Below are positions 7,781 through 16,424 of a stretch of DNA of 61,618 nt, one piece after another (position 1 is the stretch's first letter; the number at the start of each line of letters is the position of its first letter). Source of the DNA: Segatella maculosa DSM 19339 = JCM 15638. GTDB lineage: Bacteria > Bacteroidota > Bacteroidia > Bacteroidales > Bacteroidaceae. The position numbers and the translations under genes are program-made. The DNA is taken from the NCBI RefSeq assembly GCF_000382385.1, contig NZ_KB908332.1, positions 1-61,618 of the forward strand, given 5' to 3'. The notes under the pieces were generated by a model that had not been told where the DNA came from, searched no databases, and saw nothing but the letters and a program-made list of their open reading frames with translations.

Positions 7781-9049
7781 TTATTTGGACTGAACCAAGA
7801 AAAGGCGGTAGCCCCCTTTGAGCGTTACCTTGATGGTGCGCAGCTTCTTCTGAAGTAGCTGACTTGCACCCTGCATCACCCCACGGGCAGCCTCGGAGAT
7901 AATCTGGTCCTTGGCAGAGGAAGCGAAGGTAAAGGATGTTCCCATTGAACCGCCGATGTTCGCCCCAACTTCCTTAAGCGCATTTACATCCTCCGAACCT
8001 GGTATATACACACCCTCCTGTCCATCTGTATCGTATGCCGAGAGCTTGACGGCTATGATATGCCCGTCCACCTCAATGCTTTTGATAAGCAGGTGCATAC
8101 GGTTGCCCTCTATCTTGGCAACGGCTATCAGCCGGCTCTGCCGTGGAATGCGCAGCCCCTCTACCTTGGCACTTTCAAGCAGACGAAGCACCACATTGTC
8201 GCCCTCCTTGAGTGTCGTAGTCCTGTCCACCACAACCTTGAGCGTGTTGCGCATCGTGGGTGCAGCCGTGCTTGCAAGCGAATAAAAGCCCATATTACGA
8301 GCCTTCTTGCCGTATTCCTCCATAAAGTACACATCGCTCATCGGCTGATCAAGTGAAGATACTATCTGCCTACGCTCTGGCAGAACTTCCATTACAGGCT
8401 TCTCATTCTGCATGGTCTTGCCCTTAGCGGCTTCAAAGCCGCCTGCTGTATCTTCCGTTTTTTCATTTCCTGCCGCCAGACCATTATTGAAGGTAGGTGG
8501 AGTTGATGCTTTAGGAAGATACCTCGCTGCCATCTGATAGCTCTTTTCCATCAAGGCAAGCTGCCGTTTCTCTTCATTGTCCTCCCTGCTATCCTTTTGG
8601 GATAGCTCTTTTTTGAGGTTGTCTATCTCCGAACGCAAAGCCTCACGCTCCTGCTCGTGTGGGTCAGGAGCGTAGAAGGAGTTCAAGAGCCGATTATTCT
8701 CTTCATAGCGATGCATGGAGCTTTCTATCTTTGCCGTAGAAGCAGCCGTCTCTGCACGCTGCGCCTCTGATGGAGCAGTGTTCTGTGCGAAATAGTCTGA
8801 TAGTCTGCCCATCTCCTCGCGGGTCTGTTCCTCCTCGTGTGCCTTGTCGCCCAATTCGTAGGCTTTGAGCTTGTTTTCGGTGAGCTTTTCTGTCGTTGCC
8901 TGCGGGATGCTGTCATTGAGTCCCTGCTCCGCTGCGGTCTTGTCCTTGCCCGATGGTGCGAAGATAAACCACATCGAGAGGGCAAACAGTAGTCCCAGAC
9001 CTCCGAAGACCAGGCCTTTCTTCATTTGTTCTTTCTGTTTATTATCCAT
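7781..9049 (-). CDS. traM: Conjugative transposon protein TraM (VirB10-like)
   Basis: The product has 422 residues. It has a short cytoplasmic start, one membrane helix at about 12-30 (GLVFGGLGLLFALSMWFIFA), then a long Glu/Lys/Gln-rich coiled-coil-like segment (about 35-170). The conserved C-terminal domain (about 240-420) contains TTLKEGDNVVLRLLESAKVE and IPRQSRLIAVAKIEGNRMHL. This bitopic layout is that of VirB10, which spans from inner to outer membrane and senses channel energy. The start overlaps traL by 8 bases, so the two are translationally coupled. Confidence 0.88.
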   Translation of the reverse strand: MDNKQKEQMKKGLVFGGLGLLFALSMWFIFAPSGKDKTAAEQGLNDSIPQATTEKLTENKLKAYELGDKAHEEEQTREEMGRLSDYFAQNTAPSEAQRAETAASTAKIESSMHRYEENNRLLNSFYAPDPHEQEREALRSEIDNLKKELSQKDSREDNEEKRQLALMEKSYQMAARYLPKASTPPTFNNGLAAGNEKTEDTAGGFEAAKGKTMQNEKPVMEVLPERRQIVSSLDQPMSDVYFMEEYGKKARNMGFYSLASTAAPTMRNTLKVVVDRTTTLKEGDNVVLRLLESAKVEGLRIPRQSRLIAVAKIEGNRMHLLIKSIEVDGHIIAVKLSAYDTDGQEGVYIPGSEDVNALKEVGANIGGSMGTSFTFASSAKDQIISEAARGVMQGASQLLQKKLRTIKVTLKGGYRLFLVQSK

Positions 9050-9344
9050 TTTCTTTGATTGTTTGATGATGTTGTAGGTAAAAATTGCCGTGTAACTCCT
9101 GTAAGGTGCTGTCCGTTCGTATGGGACTGTCCATCAGCTTTCCCGTGGGGATGGGTAGTTTCTCCTTCTTTGGAGGAAGGAAAAACTGCGCTATCATCCA
9201 GAGGGAGCAGATAAGATAGACAAGGCTCAATCCATAGACGATTTCCTTTCTCTGCCTTATCGTGAGCCGTTCACACCGATGGCGGAGCCATAGGTGAAAG
9301 CGCAGATAGTGACGTGAGAGTAAAAAGTTTCTTTTTCTTGCCAT
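9042..9344 (-). CDS. traL: Conjugative transposon protein TraL (DUF3989)
   Basis: The product has 100 residues. It has a very basic N-terminus (RHYLRFHLWLRHRCERLTIR), one membrane helix (about 38-55, IVYGLSLVYLICSLWMIAQF) and a short periplasmic tail. It fits the TraL/DUF3989 family found between traK and traM. It is a small inner-membrane subunit of the transfer apparatus whose exact role is unknown. It is overlapped by traM on one side and lies 4 bases from traK on the other. Confidence 0.82.
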   Translation of the reverse strand: MARKRNFLLSRHYLRFHLWLRHRCERLTIRQRKEIVYGLSLVYLICSLWMIAQFFLPPKKEKLPIPTGKLMDSPIRTDSTLQELHGNFYLQHHQTIKENG

Positions 9345-9348
9345 AGCC

Positions 9349-9972
9349 TTATCGTTTATAAGTCTGTATGTCCCTGTTCTCCTTAACGAGGAAGTTCTCC
9401 ATCAGGAAGCCTTGTGGGTTGTTGTCCGAACGGACAGAGTTCTGCAACGTGCAGGTCGTAATGAGACTACGCTCCGTGACGTTACTCTGACGGACGATAA
9501 ACTCCCGTGCATAGGTCGTTACCGCATAAGGGTAAGTATTAAAGTTGCAGTGGATAGAGTCCACCTCTATGCGCTGATTGATATTACCCGATATGGCACG
9601 GTTATAATAGCCCTTCTCTGCCAAGTCTTTGTAATAGTTGAAAGCCGACTTGTCACACAGCACAAAGGCACGTTCCATATTCTTCTCAATGGCATCCTTG
9701 TCGGGTGCAATGGTGAAGAACAGCTCATGGAAGCGACGCACGTGTTCTCTTGCCTCTACGGGACGGTTACGACTTGCATCCTGACTGAGGGCAAGCATGA
9801 GCGACTTGCCTTGGTCGAGCACATAGATTTTCTCCCGCTGCTCCTTGGCGAAGCTGTACGAGGCATAGACGGCATAACCGCTTACCGCCACGCAGACGAT
9901 GGCGAAGACAAAGGCGTAGAGCCTTATCTGTCTGAATGAGGTCTTGATATTGTTAAGTGATTTGAATTCCAT
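9349..9972 (-). CDS. traK: Conjugative transposon protein TraK (VirB8-like)
   Basis: The product has 207 residues. One N-terminal membrane helix (about 17-38, LYAFVFAIVCVAVSGYAVYA) is followed by a periplasmic domain with REHVRRFHELFFTIAPDKDA. This is the TraK family, equivalent to VirB8, which nucleates the inner-membrane platform. It lies between traJ (28 bases) and traL (4 bases) in the standard order. Confidence 0.88.
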   Translation of the reverse strand: MEFKSLNNIKTSFRQIRLYAFVFAIVCVAVSGYAVYASYSFAKEQREKIYVLDQGKSLMLALSQDASRNRPVEAREHVRRFHELFFTIAPDKDAIEKNMERAFVLCDKSAFNYYKDLAEKGYYNRAISGNINQRIEVDSIHCNFNTYPYAVTTYAREFIVRQSNVTERSLITTCTLQNSVRSDNNPQGFLMENFLVKENRDIQTYKR

Positions 9973-10000
9973 TTTTTTCTTTTCCTTTCTTTATTAGTGA

Positions 10001-11038
10001 TTACTTTCCTTTGAGCAATACTCCCTTGATACGTCCACCGACATTGCCGATGACCGACCCGGCACCTGCCGCGGCATATCTTCCGCCCGTGTAGGCACTT
10101 TGTGCACCGCGTTGTGCAGCCTGATTGACATTGCGACCATAAGAGCCGATACCGCCTCCTGCTTCGATAATCCAGCCTGCAACGGTGGGAACGCAGAAGT
10201 AACCCACGATACCGATAAGGAAGAAGACGATGTAGTACCACGTCCCCGAATCAGGCAGGTAGTTGGGGTCACTGAGCGCTTCGATGTCCTTCTGTACCAT
10301 CAGCACCTGTATCTTCGTAAGCAGTGCCGTAAGGATAGAGCTGACAGGCAGCCACAGGTAGACAGAGATATAGCGTGAGAACCAAGCCGTGAGCGAACCC
10401 GATAACCCGTCCCATACGGCAATGCCGAAGACTATCGGACCGAGAATGGAAAGGACGATGAGTATGAACGTGCGCAACGTGTCGATGATAAGCCCTGCGG
10501 CATGGAACAGCAGCTCCATGAGGTCGTGCACCAGCTTCATCACCCACTGCTTGGTCTGATAGGCAGCACGCTCGGCATACATACCCGCTATCGTCACGGC
10601 ATCTTCGGGGCCGATGATACCCATCTCCTCAATTTTCTGGTCGAACTTCTCGTTGGACACCAAGTAGGCCGTTTCGGGGTTGCGCAGGTAGGCTTCCTCC
10701 TGCAAACGGTTACGCTTGGCGGTAAGTTCCGCCAAATTGGTCTCCTGCTGGTGTACCATCATCTCCGTTCCCTGCACTACAGGCGAGAGAACGGCATTCA
10801 TCGTACCCAGTACGACTGTCGGAAAGAACATGATGCAAAAGCCCAGCACGAAAGGTCGGAGAAGCGGAAAAACGTCTATCGCCTGGGCACGGGCAATGGA
10901 AGCCCATACCCGAAGGGCAATGTAAAAGAGTGCTCCCAAGCCCGCAATACCCTTGGCAATGCCCGTCATCTGTGCACAGAGGGGCATCATCTCGTCATAG
11001 GTCGAGCGTAGCAGCTCATGTAAACTGGCAAAATCCAT
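10001..11038 (-). CDS. traJ: Conjugative transposon protein TraJ (VirB6-like)
   Basis: The product has 345 residues from the ATG at 11038; two further upstream codons would need a TTG start. It is a polytopic inner-membrane protein with hydrophobic segments at about 28-48, 58-82, 175-215 and 270-300. The Gly/Ala-rich tail (about 300-345, with YTGGRYAAAGAGSVIGNVGG) is typical of TraJ. It plays the VirB6 role in the inner-membrane channel. It lies 51 bases after traI and 28 before traK. Confidence 0.87.
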   Translation of the reverse strand: MDFASLHELLRSTYDEMMPLCAQMTGIAKGIAGLGALFYIALRVWASIARAQAIDVFPLLRPFVLGFCIMFFPTVVLGTMNAVLSPVVQGTEMMVHQQETNLAELTAKRNRLQEEAYLRNPETAYLVSNEKFDQKIEEMGIIGPEDAVTIAGMYAERAAYQTKQWVMKLVHDLMELLFHAAGLIIDTLRTFILIVLSILGPIVFGIAVWDGLSGSLTAWFSRYISVYLWLPVSSILTALLTKIQVLMVQKDIEALSDPNYLPDSGTWYYIVFFLIGIVGYFCVPTVAGWIIEAGGGIGSYGRNVNQAAQRGAQSAYTGGRYAAAGAGSVIGNVGGRIKGVLLKGK

Positions 11039-11089
11039 AAGCAAAAGTGTTTTATGAAATTTCTTTCAAGTTCTTTTAAGTCTATGGAT

Positions 11090-11719
11090 TTACCAATACC
11101 TGCTTGCCGTATTGCCATAGAGTGCCTTGACAGAGGCAAGGTTATTCTTCTCACGGGCACGGACGTAACTTACGGAGATGTTTTTCCTTGTGTAGTACGA
11201 TACGAGCGAGCGGTTTTCCCTCAGTGTGGTATAAATGTGGTCGATGGCCTGCATGCGCTCGTGGTCGTTCATCGAGAGGACACCCGACTTGACGATGGAC
11301 TTGAGTTCTTTGAGACTCTCCCCGCTCTGCTCCAGAAGCTTGGCATAGCCCGAAGCCATCGCAGCAAGTTCTGAAGGGCGGAAGTTCTTGTCCGAGAGCA
11401 TTTTCTTATACGAGGTGACGTAAATCTCCGAGATGTCGCCCACCATCAGGATGCACTCCTTGACCTTGTAGGCATCTCCGATGAGATTGTTCACCTTCTT
11501 AAGCGCATCGTAATACTTCTTGGTGTCGTTGTAGAGTTTTTCCACCTCCTTGAATCCGTCCAAGGTGTTCTTCACCGTCTTGGAGGCGGTGGCTATCTCC
11601 TTGACCGAATTGACGATGTTGCCGGCAAAATTGCCAGGGTCGGTTACTACCCACTGTGCGTGGGCTTTGGGAACAGAAAGGCTCAATCCTAAGAGAGCCA
11701 TGAAAATGTACTTTTTCAT
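11090..11719 (-). CDS. traI: Conjugative transposon protein TraI (DUF4141)
   Basis: The product has 209 residues. The signal peptide (MKKYIFMALLGLSLSVPKAH) ends AQ, then WVVTDPGNFAGNIVNSVKEI, the hallmark of DUF4141/TraI, and a long helical, coiled-coil-prone body. The layout resembles VirB5-type periplasmic pilus-tip proteins, but homology to VirB5 is inference. It sits between traG and traJ. No traH-like gene fits in the 27-base gap to traG. Confidence 0.86.
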   Translation of the reverse strand: MKKYIFMALLGLSLSVPKAHAQWVVTDPGNFAGNIVNSVKEIATASKTVKNTLDGFKEVEKLYNDTKKYYDALKKVNNLIGDAYKVKECILMVGDISEIYVTSYKKMLSDKNFRPSELAAMASGYAKLLEQSGESLKELKSIVKSGVLSMNDHERMQAIDHIYTTLRENRSLVSYYTRKNISVSYVRAREKNNLASVKALYGNTASRYW

Positions 11720-11746
11720 TGTTACTATAGTTTTGATGGTTTATAC

Positions 11747-14260
11747 TTATTTCTTTTTATTGTTTCTTTTCTCTATGGCAAGCTGACGAATAGCCGTTTC
11801 GATATCACCACTGAGCTGTGCCGCACGTTGCATCACCTCCACCTTCTCGGTTTCCTCCGTGGTGTAGGTGAGGTATTCCTCCATGCTCACCTCCGTGGCA
11901 TAGACAGCACTCTGCATACCGCCCAGACCTATCCACACTTCCTTGTAGAGTCGGTTCGGGTCGTTGTTCTGATTGATGGAGAGAATCTGGCTCTTTTCCT
12001 TTTCCGAAAGACCGAGCATCGCCTGTATGCCGTCGAACTTGGTCATGTACTTGCGCTGGTCGAGCAGTATCTTGCAGTCAGAGTTATTAATAATACTTTC
12101 CTTGACAATGGGCGACTGAATGATGTCGTCCACTTCCTGCGTCACGACAATGGCTTCTCCGAAATACTTTCTCACCGTCTTATAAAGATACTTGATGTAG
12201 TCCGCCATGTTTGCCGAAGCTATGGCTTTCCACGCTTCCTCAATGAGTATCATCTTTCTGATACCCTTCAAGCGACGCATCTTGTTGATGAAGGCCTCCA
12301 TGATGATAATCGTTACCACAGGAAAGAGGTCCTTGTTGTCCTTCACTTGGTCAATCTCGAAGACGATGAAGCGTTTAGAGAGCAGGTCGATATTCTTATC
12401 CGAGTTCAAAAGGAAGTCGTAGCGACCGCCCTTGTAATACTGCTTCAGTGTCGTCAGGAGGTTATTGATATTGAAGTCCGAGAGCGTCACCTTGATGTCA
12501 CGCTTTTCCATATCCTTGCGGTACACGTCCCGCAGATACTCATAGAAAGTATTGAAACAGGGCGTAACGCTGTGGTCAGCACATATCAGCTCGATATAGG
12601 AGTTTACGGCAGAACCAAGTTCGCCTGCCTCGGTCTTCGTGATATGCTCGTCGGCACTCTTCCAGAGCGTGAGCAGCAGTGTACAGATACTCTCCCTTTT
12701 CTCTACATCGAAGAAGTAATCGTCCGTATAGAAAGGGTTGAAGGATATCGGACTTTCATTGGTATAGGTGAAATACACACCGTCCTCTCCCTTGGTCTTG
12801 CGGTGGATAAGTTCACACAAGCCCTGATACGAGTTTCCTGTATCGACCAAGAGGACGTGCGCCCCCTGCTCGTAATACTGACGTACCATGTGGTTGGTAA
12901 AGAAACTCTTGCCACTGCCCGAAGGGCCCAAGATAAACTTGTTGCGGTTGGTGATGACTCCCTTTTTCATCGGCAAATCCGATATGTCCAGATGAACAGG
13001 TTTTCCTGAAAGGCGGTCTGCCATCTTGATACCGAAGGGAGAGAGTGAGTCCTTATAGTTTGTCTCTGCCGTAAAGAAGCAGAGGGCAGGCTCGATGAAA
13101 GTATAGAATGACTCTTCTGCGGGAAAGTCTGCCGCATTGCCGGGAATGCCAGCCCAGTAGAGCGTTGCCGCATCAATGGTGTTGTGGCGTGGTCGGCATT
13201 CCATCAAGGCAAGGGCAGAGCCGACATCGTTCTTGATTTGGCGGAGTTCCTCCTTGTCGCTGCTCCATGCCAGCACATTGAAATGGGAACGGATGGATGT
13301 CAGTCCCTGTGAGTGGGCAATGTTGAGATACTCCTGTATCCACTCCTCGTTGATTTGGTTGCTACGGCTGTAGCGTGCCAGCGAGTGCATGTTTCTTGCC
13401 TGCTTCTCAAAGCGTTCCAGATTGGCGTCGCTATCCTCGATGAAGAGGTACTGGTTATAGATATGATTGCAGGGTAGCATCAACCCTACGGGCGAGGCAA
13501 AGGAAAGACGGCAGTCGCTCCTGTCGGTTGATAGTCGCTCATACCGGCTGTCCGTGCTGACCGTTGTCGGCAGGTCATCCGTATCGGAAAGCGTATGCAG
13601 GCACAGGCGATTGTCGCCCACACGCACAAGGTCTGCGCCCAGACGGATGTCCTCCAAAGACGCATGCCCTTCTTCTGATAGAGAGAAATACCTGTCGAGT
13701 AGTCCTCCTTTTTCATTTGTGCCAACCAACTCTTCTTCTGTCATGCGGACAATCCTTATCTGCTCGGTATCGTTGATGATACGCTCGAACTGGTCTACGG
13801 CTTCCATAAACTTCATCACCTCGTCCTTGTTGGTGATTTCCTTGGGTAACAGATGTCCACGACAAAGCGAAGAAAAATTGCTCTGCTGTGCCATGCGCTG
13901 CTTGTTCGTCTTGGTAAGGAAGAGATAGACTGAATGGTGGAGATACGGACGCTCGTTGAAATGCCGTTCAGAGGAACGGGCAAGGAAGCTCAGTCCGCCA
14001 TCGGAGAGCTTTCCTTGGTAGTCCTCCTTGATGAACCAGTCCTGCTTGTGTACGATGCTGTAATTGGGTAGCACTTTTATAGCCTTGTGCCAAGCCGAGT
14101 GCATCGCCTCGTATTCGGCAGAGGTGACAGTGAAGAGTTCGGGCAGTTCCACACGGAATGCCACGGTGATGTCTGCGTCCTTGCTCACCATACAGCCCTG
14201 TTCGACGGAGAGCAGCGGAAACTTTGATTCAAGGGTCGTTATCTTGCTTTTATTTCTCAT
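11747..14260 (-). CDS. traG: Conjugation system ATPase TraG (VirB4 family)
   Basis: The product has 837 residues, the family's usual length. The N-terminal VirB4 domain (about 1-400) is followed by the ATPase: Walker A GPSGSGKS at about 445-452 (after ITNRNKFIL) and Walker B MILIEEAW near 668-675, then VTQEVDDIIQSPIVKESII. It powers assembly of, and substrate passage through, the type IV secretion channel at the inner membrane. It overlaps traF by 4 bases (ATGA-type coupling). No frameshift or missing motif is visible, so the motor looks functional. Confidence 0.93.
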   Translation of the reverse strand: MRNKSKITTLESKFPLLSVEQGCMVSKDADITVAFRVELPELFTVTSAEYEAMHSAWHKAIKVLPNYSIVHKQDWFIKEDYQGKLSDGGLSFLARSSERHFNERPYLHHSVYLFLTKTNKQRMAQQSNFSSLCRGHLLPKEITNKDEVMKFMEAVDQFERIINDTEQIRIVRMTEEELVGTNEKGGLLDRYFSLSEEGHASLEDIRLGADLVRVGDNRLCLHTLSDTDDLPTTVSTDSRYERLSTDRSDCRLSFASPVGLMLPCNHIYNQYLFIEDSDANLERFEKQARNMHSLARYSRSNQINEEWIQEYLNIAHSQGLTSIRSHFNVLAWSSDKEELRQIKNDVGSALALMECRPRHNTIDAATLYWAGIPGNAADFPAEESFYTFIEPALCFFTAETNYKDSLSPFGIKMADRLSGKPVHLDISDLPMKKGVITNRNKFILGPSGSGKSFFTNHMVRQYYEQGAHVLLVDTGNSYQGLCELIHRKTKGEDGVYFTYTNESPISFNPFYTDDYFFDVEKRESICTLLLTLWKSADEHITKTEAGELGSAVNSYIELICADHSVTPCFNTFYEYLRDVYRKDMEKRDIKVTLSDFNINNLLTTLKQYYKGGRYDFLLNSDKNIDLLSKRFIVFEIDQVKDNKDLFPVVTIIIMEAFINKMRRLKGIRKMILIEEAWKAIASANMADYIKYLYKTVRKYFGEAIVVTQEVDDIIQSPIVKESIINNSDCKILLDQRKYMTKFDGIQAMLGLSEKEKSQILSINQNNDPNRLYKEVWIGLGGMQSAVYATEVSMEEYLTYTTEETEKVEVMQRAAQLSGDIETAIRQLAIEKRNNKKK

Positions 14261-14592
14261 TTCTTTGCTTTCTTTGGTTGAAGGTTACGGATAAGGTGGC
14301 AGACCGTTCGGCGGTTCACAAGGTAGCGTGGGTACATACGCACTGCTCCTTTTTTCATTAGTCCGTATTGCCCGTACTTTCTATTCATGGTGAACGTTTG
14401 CCATACCACAAGGCTGGCACCCACTACACCTATGACAAGACAGGTAATTTGGCTGACTCCACAGAGATAGAGAATGACCACAAGAATGAAGACTGCCAGC
14501 AGTCCTCCTGCAAAGAGGAAGAGGTACTGCGCCTTCAAGCCCTTGAACTCTACCGTCCGACCTACACCCTTGTTGATTTCAAATGATGCCAT
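14257..14592 (-). CDS. traF: Conjugative transposon protein TraF (DUF4133)
   Basis: The product has 111 residues. The family start EINKGVGRTVEFKGLKAQYL is followed by two adjacent membrane helices (about 25-65) and a basic C-terminus (YPRYLVNRRTVCHLIRNLQP). This is the DUF4133/TraF family, in the position and with the topology of VirB3. It lies between traE (4-base gap) and traG (4-base overlap). Confidence 0.9.
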   Translation of the reverse strand: MASFEINKGVGRTVEFKGLKAQYLFLFAGGLLAVFILVVILYLCGVSQITCLVIGVVGASLVVWQTFTMNRKYGQYGLMKKGAVRMYPRYLVNRRTVCHLIRNLQPKKAKK

Positions 14593-14596
14593 CGCC

Positions 14597-14899
14597 TTAC
14601 AGGAAGAAGCTTCTCAGGATAGTGGCTGCCACGATGAGAAAGATACACGCACCGAACCAAGAGGCTGCGGTCTTGCTCGTATCGGGATCACCACTTGAGA
14701 ACTTGTTGTACACTTTTATTCCTCCTATCAACCCCACTACTGCCCCTACAGCATAAATGAGCTTCGTGCCGGGATCGAAGTAGGAGGTTACCATTTTTGT
14801 AGCTTCATTGATTCCGGCAATGCCGTTGCCCTGTGCGTATGCTCCTATGGCGGTAGCCGTCAGCAGGAACAGCATTGTGATTTTCTTTTTGTTGTTCAT
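14597..14899 (-). CDS. traE: Conjugative transposon protein TraE (DUF4134)
   Basis: The product has 100 residues. A signal peptide or first helix (MLFLLTATAIGAYAQG) precedes GIAGINEATKMVTSYFDPGT, the DUF4134 hallmark, and two further hydrophobic segments. Size and topology are like VirB2 pilins, which fits a pilus-like subunit. The traE-traF pair is the recognised start of the structural tra operon. An inverted repeat lies 55 bases upstream, in the gap to traD. Confidence 0.9.
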   Translation of the reverse strand: MNNKKKITMLFLLTATAIGAYAQGNGIAGINEATKMVTSYFDPGTKLIYAVGAVVGLIGGIKVYNKFSSGDPDTSKTAASWFGACIFLIVAATILRSFFL

Positions 14900-14954
14900 T
14901 GTTCTTTTTATTTTAAGTTGTTAAATGAATTGTTTTCTTTTAGATAGAGGTGGT

Positions 14955-15020
14955 AAGGGGTGGCTCGGTTTTATTGTATGGCTGATATTGGTTGATTGTT
15001 TTACTTTTGAGCCACCCCTT
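14955..15020. promoter_or_regulatory. Inverted repeat between traD-like and traE
   Basis: AAGGGGTGGCTC (14955-14966) and GAGCCACCCCTT (15009-15020) are perfect 12-bp inverted arms 42 bases apart, in the 155-base gap between the traA-D genes and the traE-Q structural operon. There is no U-run after the second arm in the direction of transcription, so a simple terminator is unlikely. It could be an attenuator stem or a pair of operator half-sites. Confidence 0.6.
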
Positions 15021-15054
15021 GAACACCGTACAATATGAACAAAAACACTAAGTT

Positions 15055-15891
15055 TTACAAATAGTATGAAAGTGGACGGTCAGCTTCTTCCGATGTCTCG
15101 CTATTGCCGCTCTCTACATTTGAGTTCGTTTCAAAGTCAGAAGAAGAGTTTATATTATTTTCCTCTAATTCCGCTTCTTCCACCTTGCGAATGGCAGCAA
15201 GTAGCTTTTGATGGTCTTTCTCCTGCTTGAGCGTTGCCTCCTTAATGTAGTCCATTAGCTGTGTACCCCGTATCGCTTGCAGCGTGTCCTGCACCTCCGT
15301 TTCGTTTTCCTCATCAAGTGCATCGTCATTTCTGTGCCAGCCGTTGACACGGGACAAGTCCCTTGTAAGGATTGCCGATGGTGAGACTTCGGGTAAAGAA
15401 TCGTCTGCAATATGCAGTTCTTCACGGATAATAGCGTCTTCGTCAGACTCGTCCATTGTATAGTCAACCTGCATTTCATTGTCATCATCCGTTTCTTTCT
15501 CACCTTCTTTTTCTTTGGATACAGATGAGTTTTTCTCTGCAAAAGTATTAGGTTTTTCATCAGGATTTTCAGAGGAGGGAACAGCGGGAACTTCTGAGAT
15601 TTTTCGTGAATTGGTAGCAACCTCTTTTGATAGCTCTTCATATTGCTCCCTATATGATTTACTCTTACCAACAAGCACTTGACGTGCCTGTTCAAGCTGG
15701 TCTTGCGTAGCAGAAGAAGTACTCTGCTTTTGTTTCTGCTTGTTTTTCTTCTCGCACGCTTTCTCCAATCTACGGCGCGCTATACGGAACTGCTGCCAAA
15801 GGAAGAGTATTCCAATGAACACCCATACTACTATCAGAAGCAGAAGAATGTTGAATAGTATTGTTTGCATAATGGTGATGTTGTTTGTCAT
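15055..15891 (-). CDS. TraD-like conjugal transfer protein (DUF4122-type)
   Basis: The product has 278 residues. One N-terminal membrane helix (about 12-32, FNILLLLIVVWVFIGILFLW) is followed by a basic coiled-coil (KKNKQKQKQ), a long acidic low-complexity stretch and the conserved block EELHIADDSLPEVSPSAILT (about 157-176). That block is typical of CTn proteins annotated TraD or DUF4122. It is probably an inner-membrane protein with a cytoplasmic tail and unknown role. It is in one unit with the DUF3408 and traA genes upstream. Confidence 0.7.
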   Translation of the reverse strand: MTNNITIMQTILFNILLLLIVVWVFIGILFLWQQFRIARRRLEKACEKKNKQKQKQSTSSATQDQLEQARQVLVGKSKSYREQYEELSKEVATNSRKISEVPAVPSSENPDEKPNTFAEKNSSVSKEKEGEKETDDDNEMQVDYTMDESDEDAIIREELHIADDSLPEVSPSAILTRDLSRVNGWHRNDDALDEENETEVQDTLQAIRGTQLMDYIKEATLKQEKDHQKLLAAIRKVEEAELEENNINSSSDFETNSNVESGNSETSEEADRPLSYYL

Positions 15892-15902
15892 TTATTCTAT
15901 GT

Positions 15903-16415
15903 TCAAAAGTCTATTGCCACCTTGCGTCGATGCTTTGCAGTGGCATTATTGAGCAGTTCCTTATGTTCTTTAAGGTGTTCACGGAGAATATTGTCAATAT
16001 AACAAGCCATCGATACCCGCTCACCTAAGTCCTGTAAAATGTTTCTCAGCACTTGGAGTGTATCAGCACTCATAGTAAAATTGGTCCGCTCCCGAAGACG
16101 GATTGACTGTAAATAGCGTGTTCGGTAGTCCTCCAAGGAAATCCGAGGTGTTTCCGCACTTCTCTCATATCCTCTCTCGTGGCTTTTACACAAGGTTTTG
16201 TCCTGCGTATCGTCCGAGGTAGACATAAGCTCCTTTACCAGATGTTGTTTTTCCTTTTGATTGGTACTGACCTCTGGCTTCACGTCCTCTTCATCTTCCT
16301 CATCAGGTGGGTCAAAAGACACTGTTTCCTTGGGTGGTGTCTTCATCACCCCGTCTTCTGCCATTTCTTTAAGCTTGGCTTCCAATCTCTGCCGTTGTTC
16401 CTGTATCCTTGCCAT
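15903..16415 (-). CDS. DUF3408 family protein (TraB/TraC-like)
   Basis: The product has 170 residues, acidic in the middle (FDPPDEEDEEDVKPE). The C-terminal domain RTNFTMSADTLQVLRNILQD…ACYIDNILREHLKEH matches DUF3408, a ribbon-helix-helix-like family. Such proteins lie directly after the ParA-type gene in Bacteroides CTns and may be its DNA-binding partner, by analogy with ParA/ParB or ParG pairs (inference). It is 9 bases downstream of traA. Confidence 0.75.
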   Translation of the reverse strand: MARIQEQRQRLEAKLKEMAEDGVMKTPPKETVSFDPPDEEDEEDVKPEVSTNQKEKQHLVKELMSTSDDTQDKTLCKSHERGYERSAETPRISLEDYRTRYLQSIRLRERTNFTMSADTLQVLRNILQDLGERVSMACYIDNILREHLKEHKELLNNATAKHRRKVAIDF

Positions 16416-16424
16416 AGTGCTATC

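Noticed and set aside
11828..13009. Long plus-strand open frame (393 codons) antisense to traG
   Set aside because: It lies wholly inside the well-supported traG coding sequence, its product is His/Leu/Val-rich like a reverse-strand translation, and it has no known motif or ribosome site.
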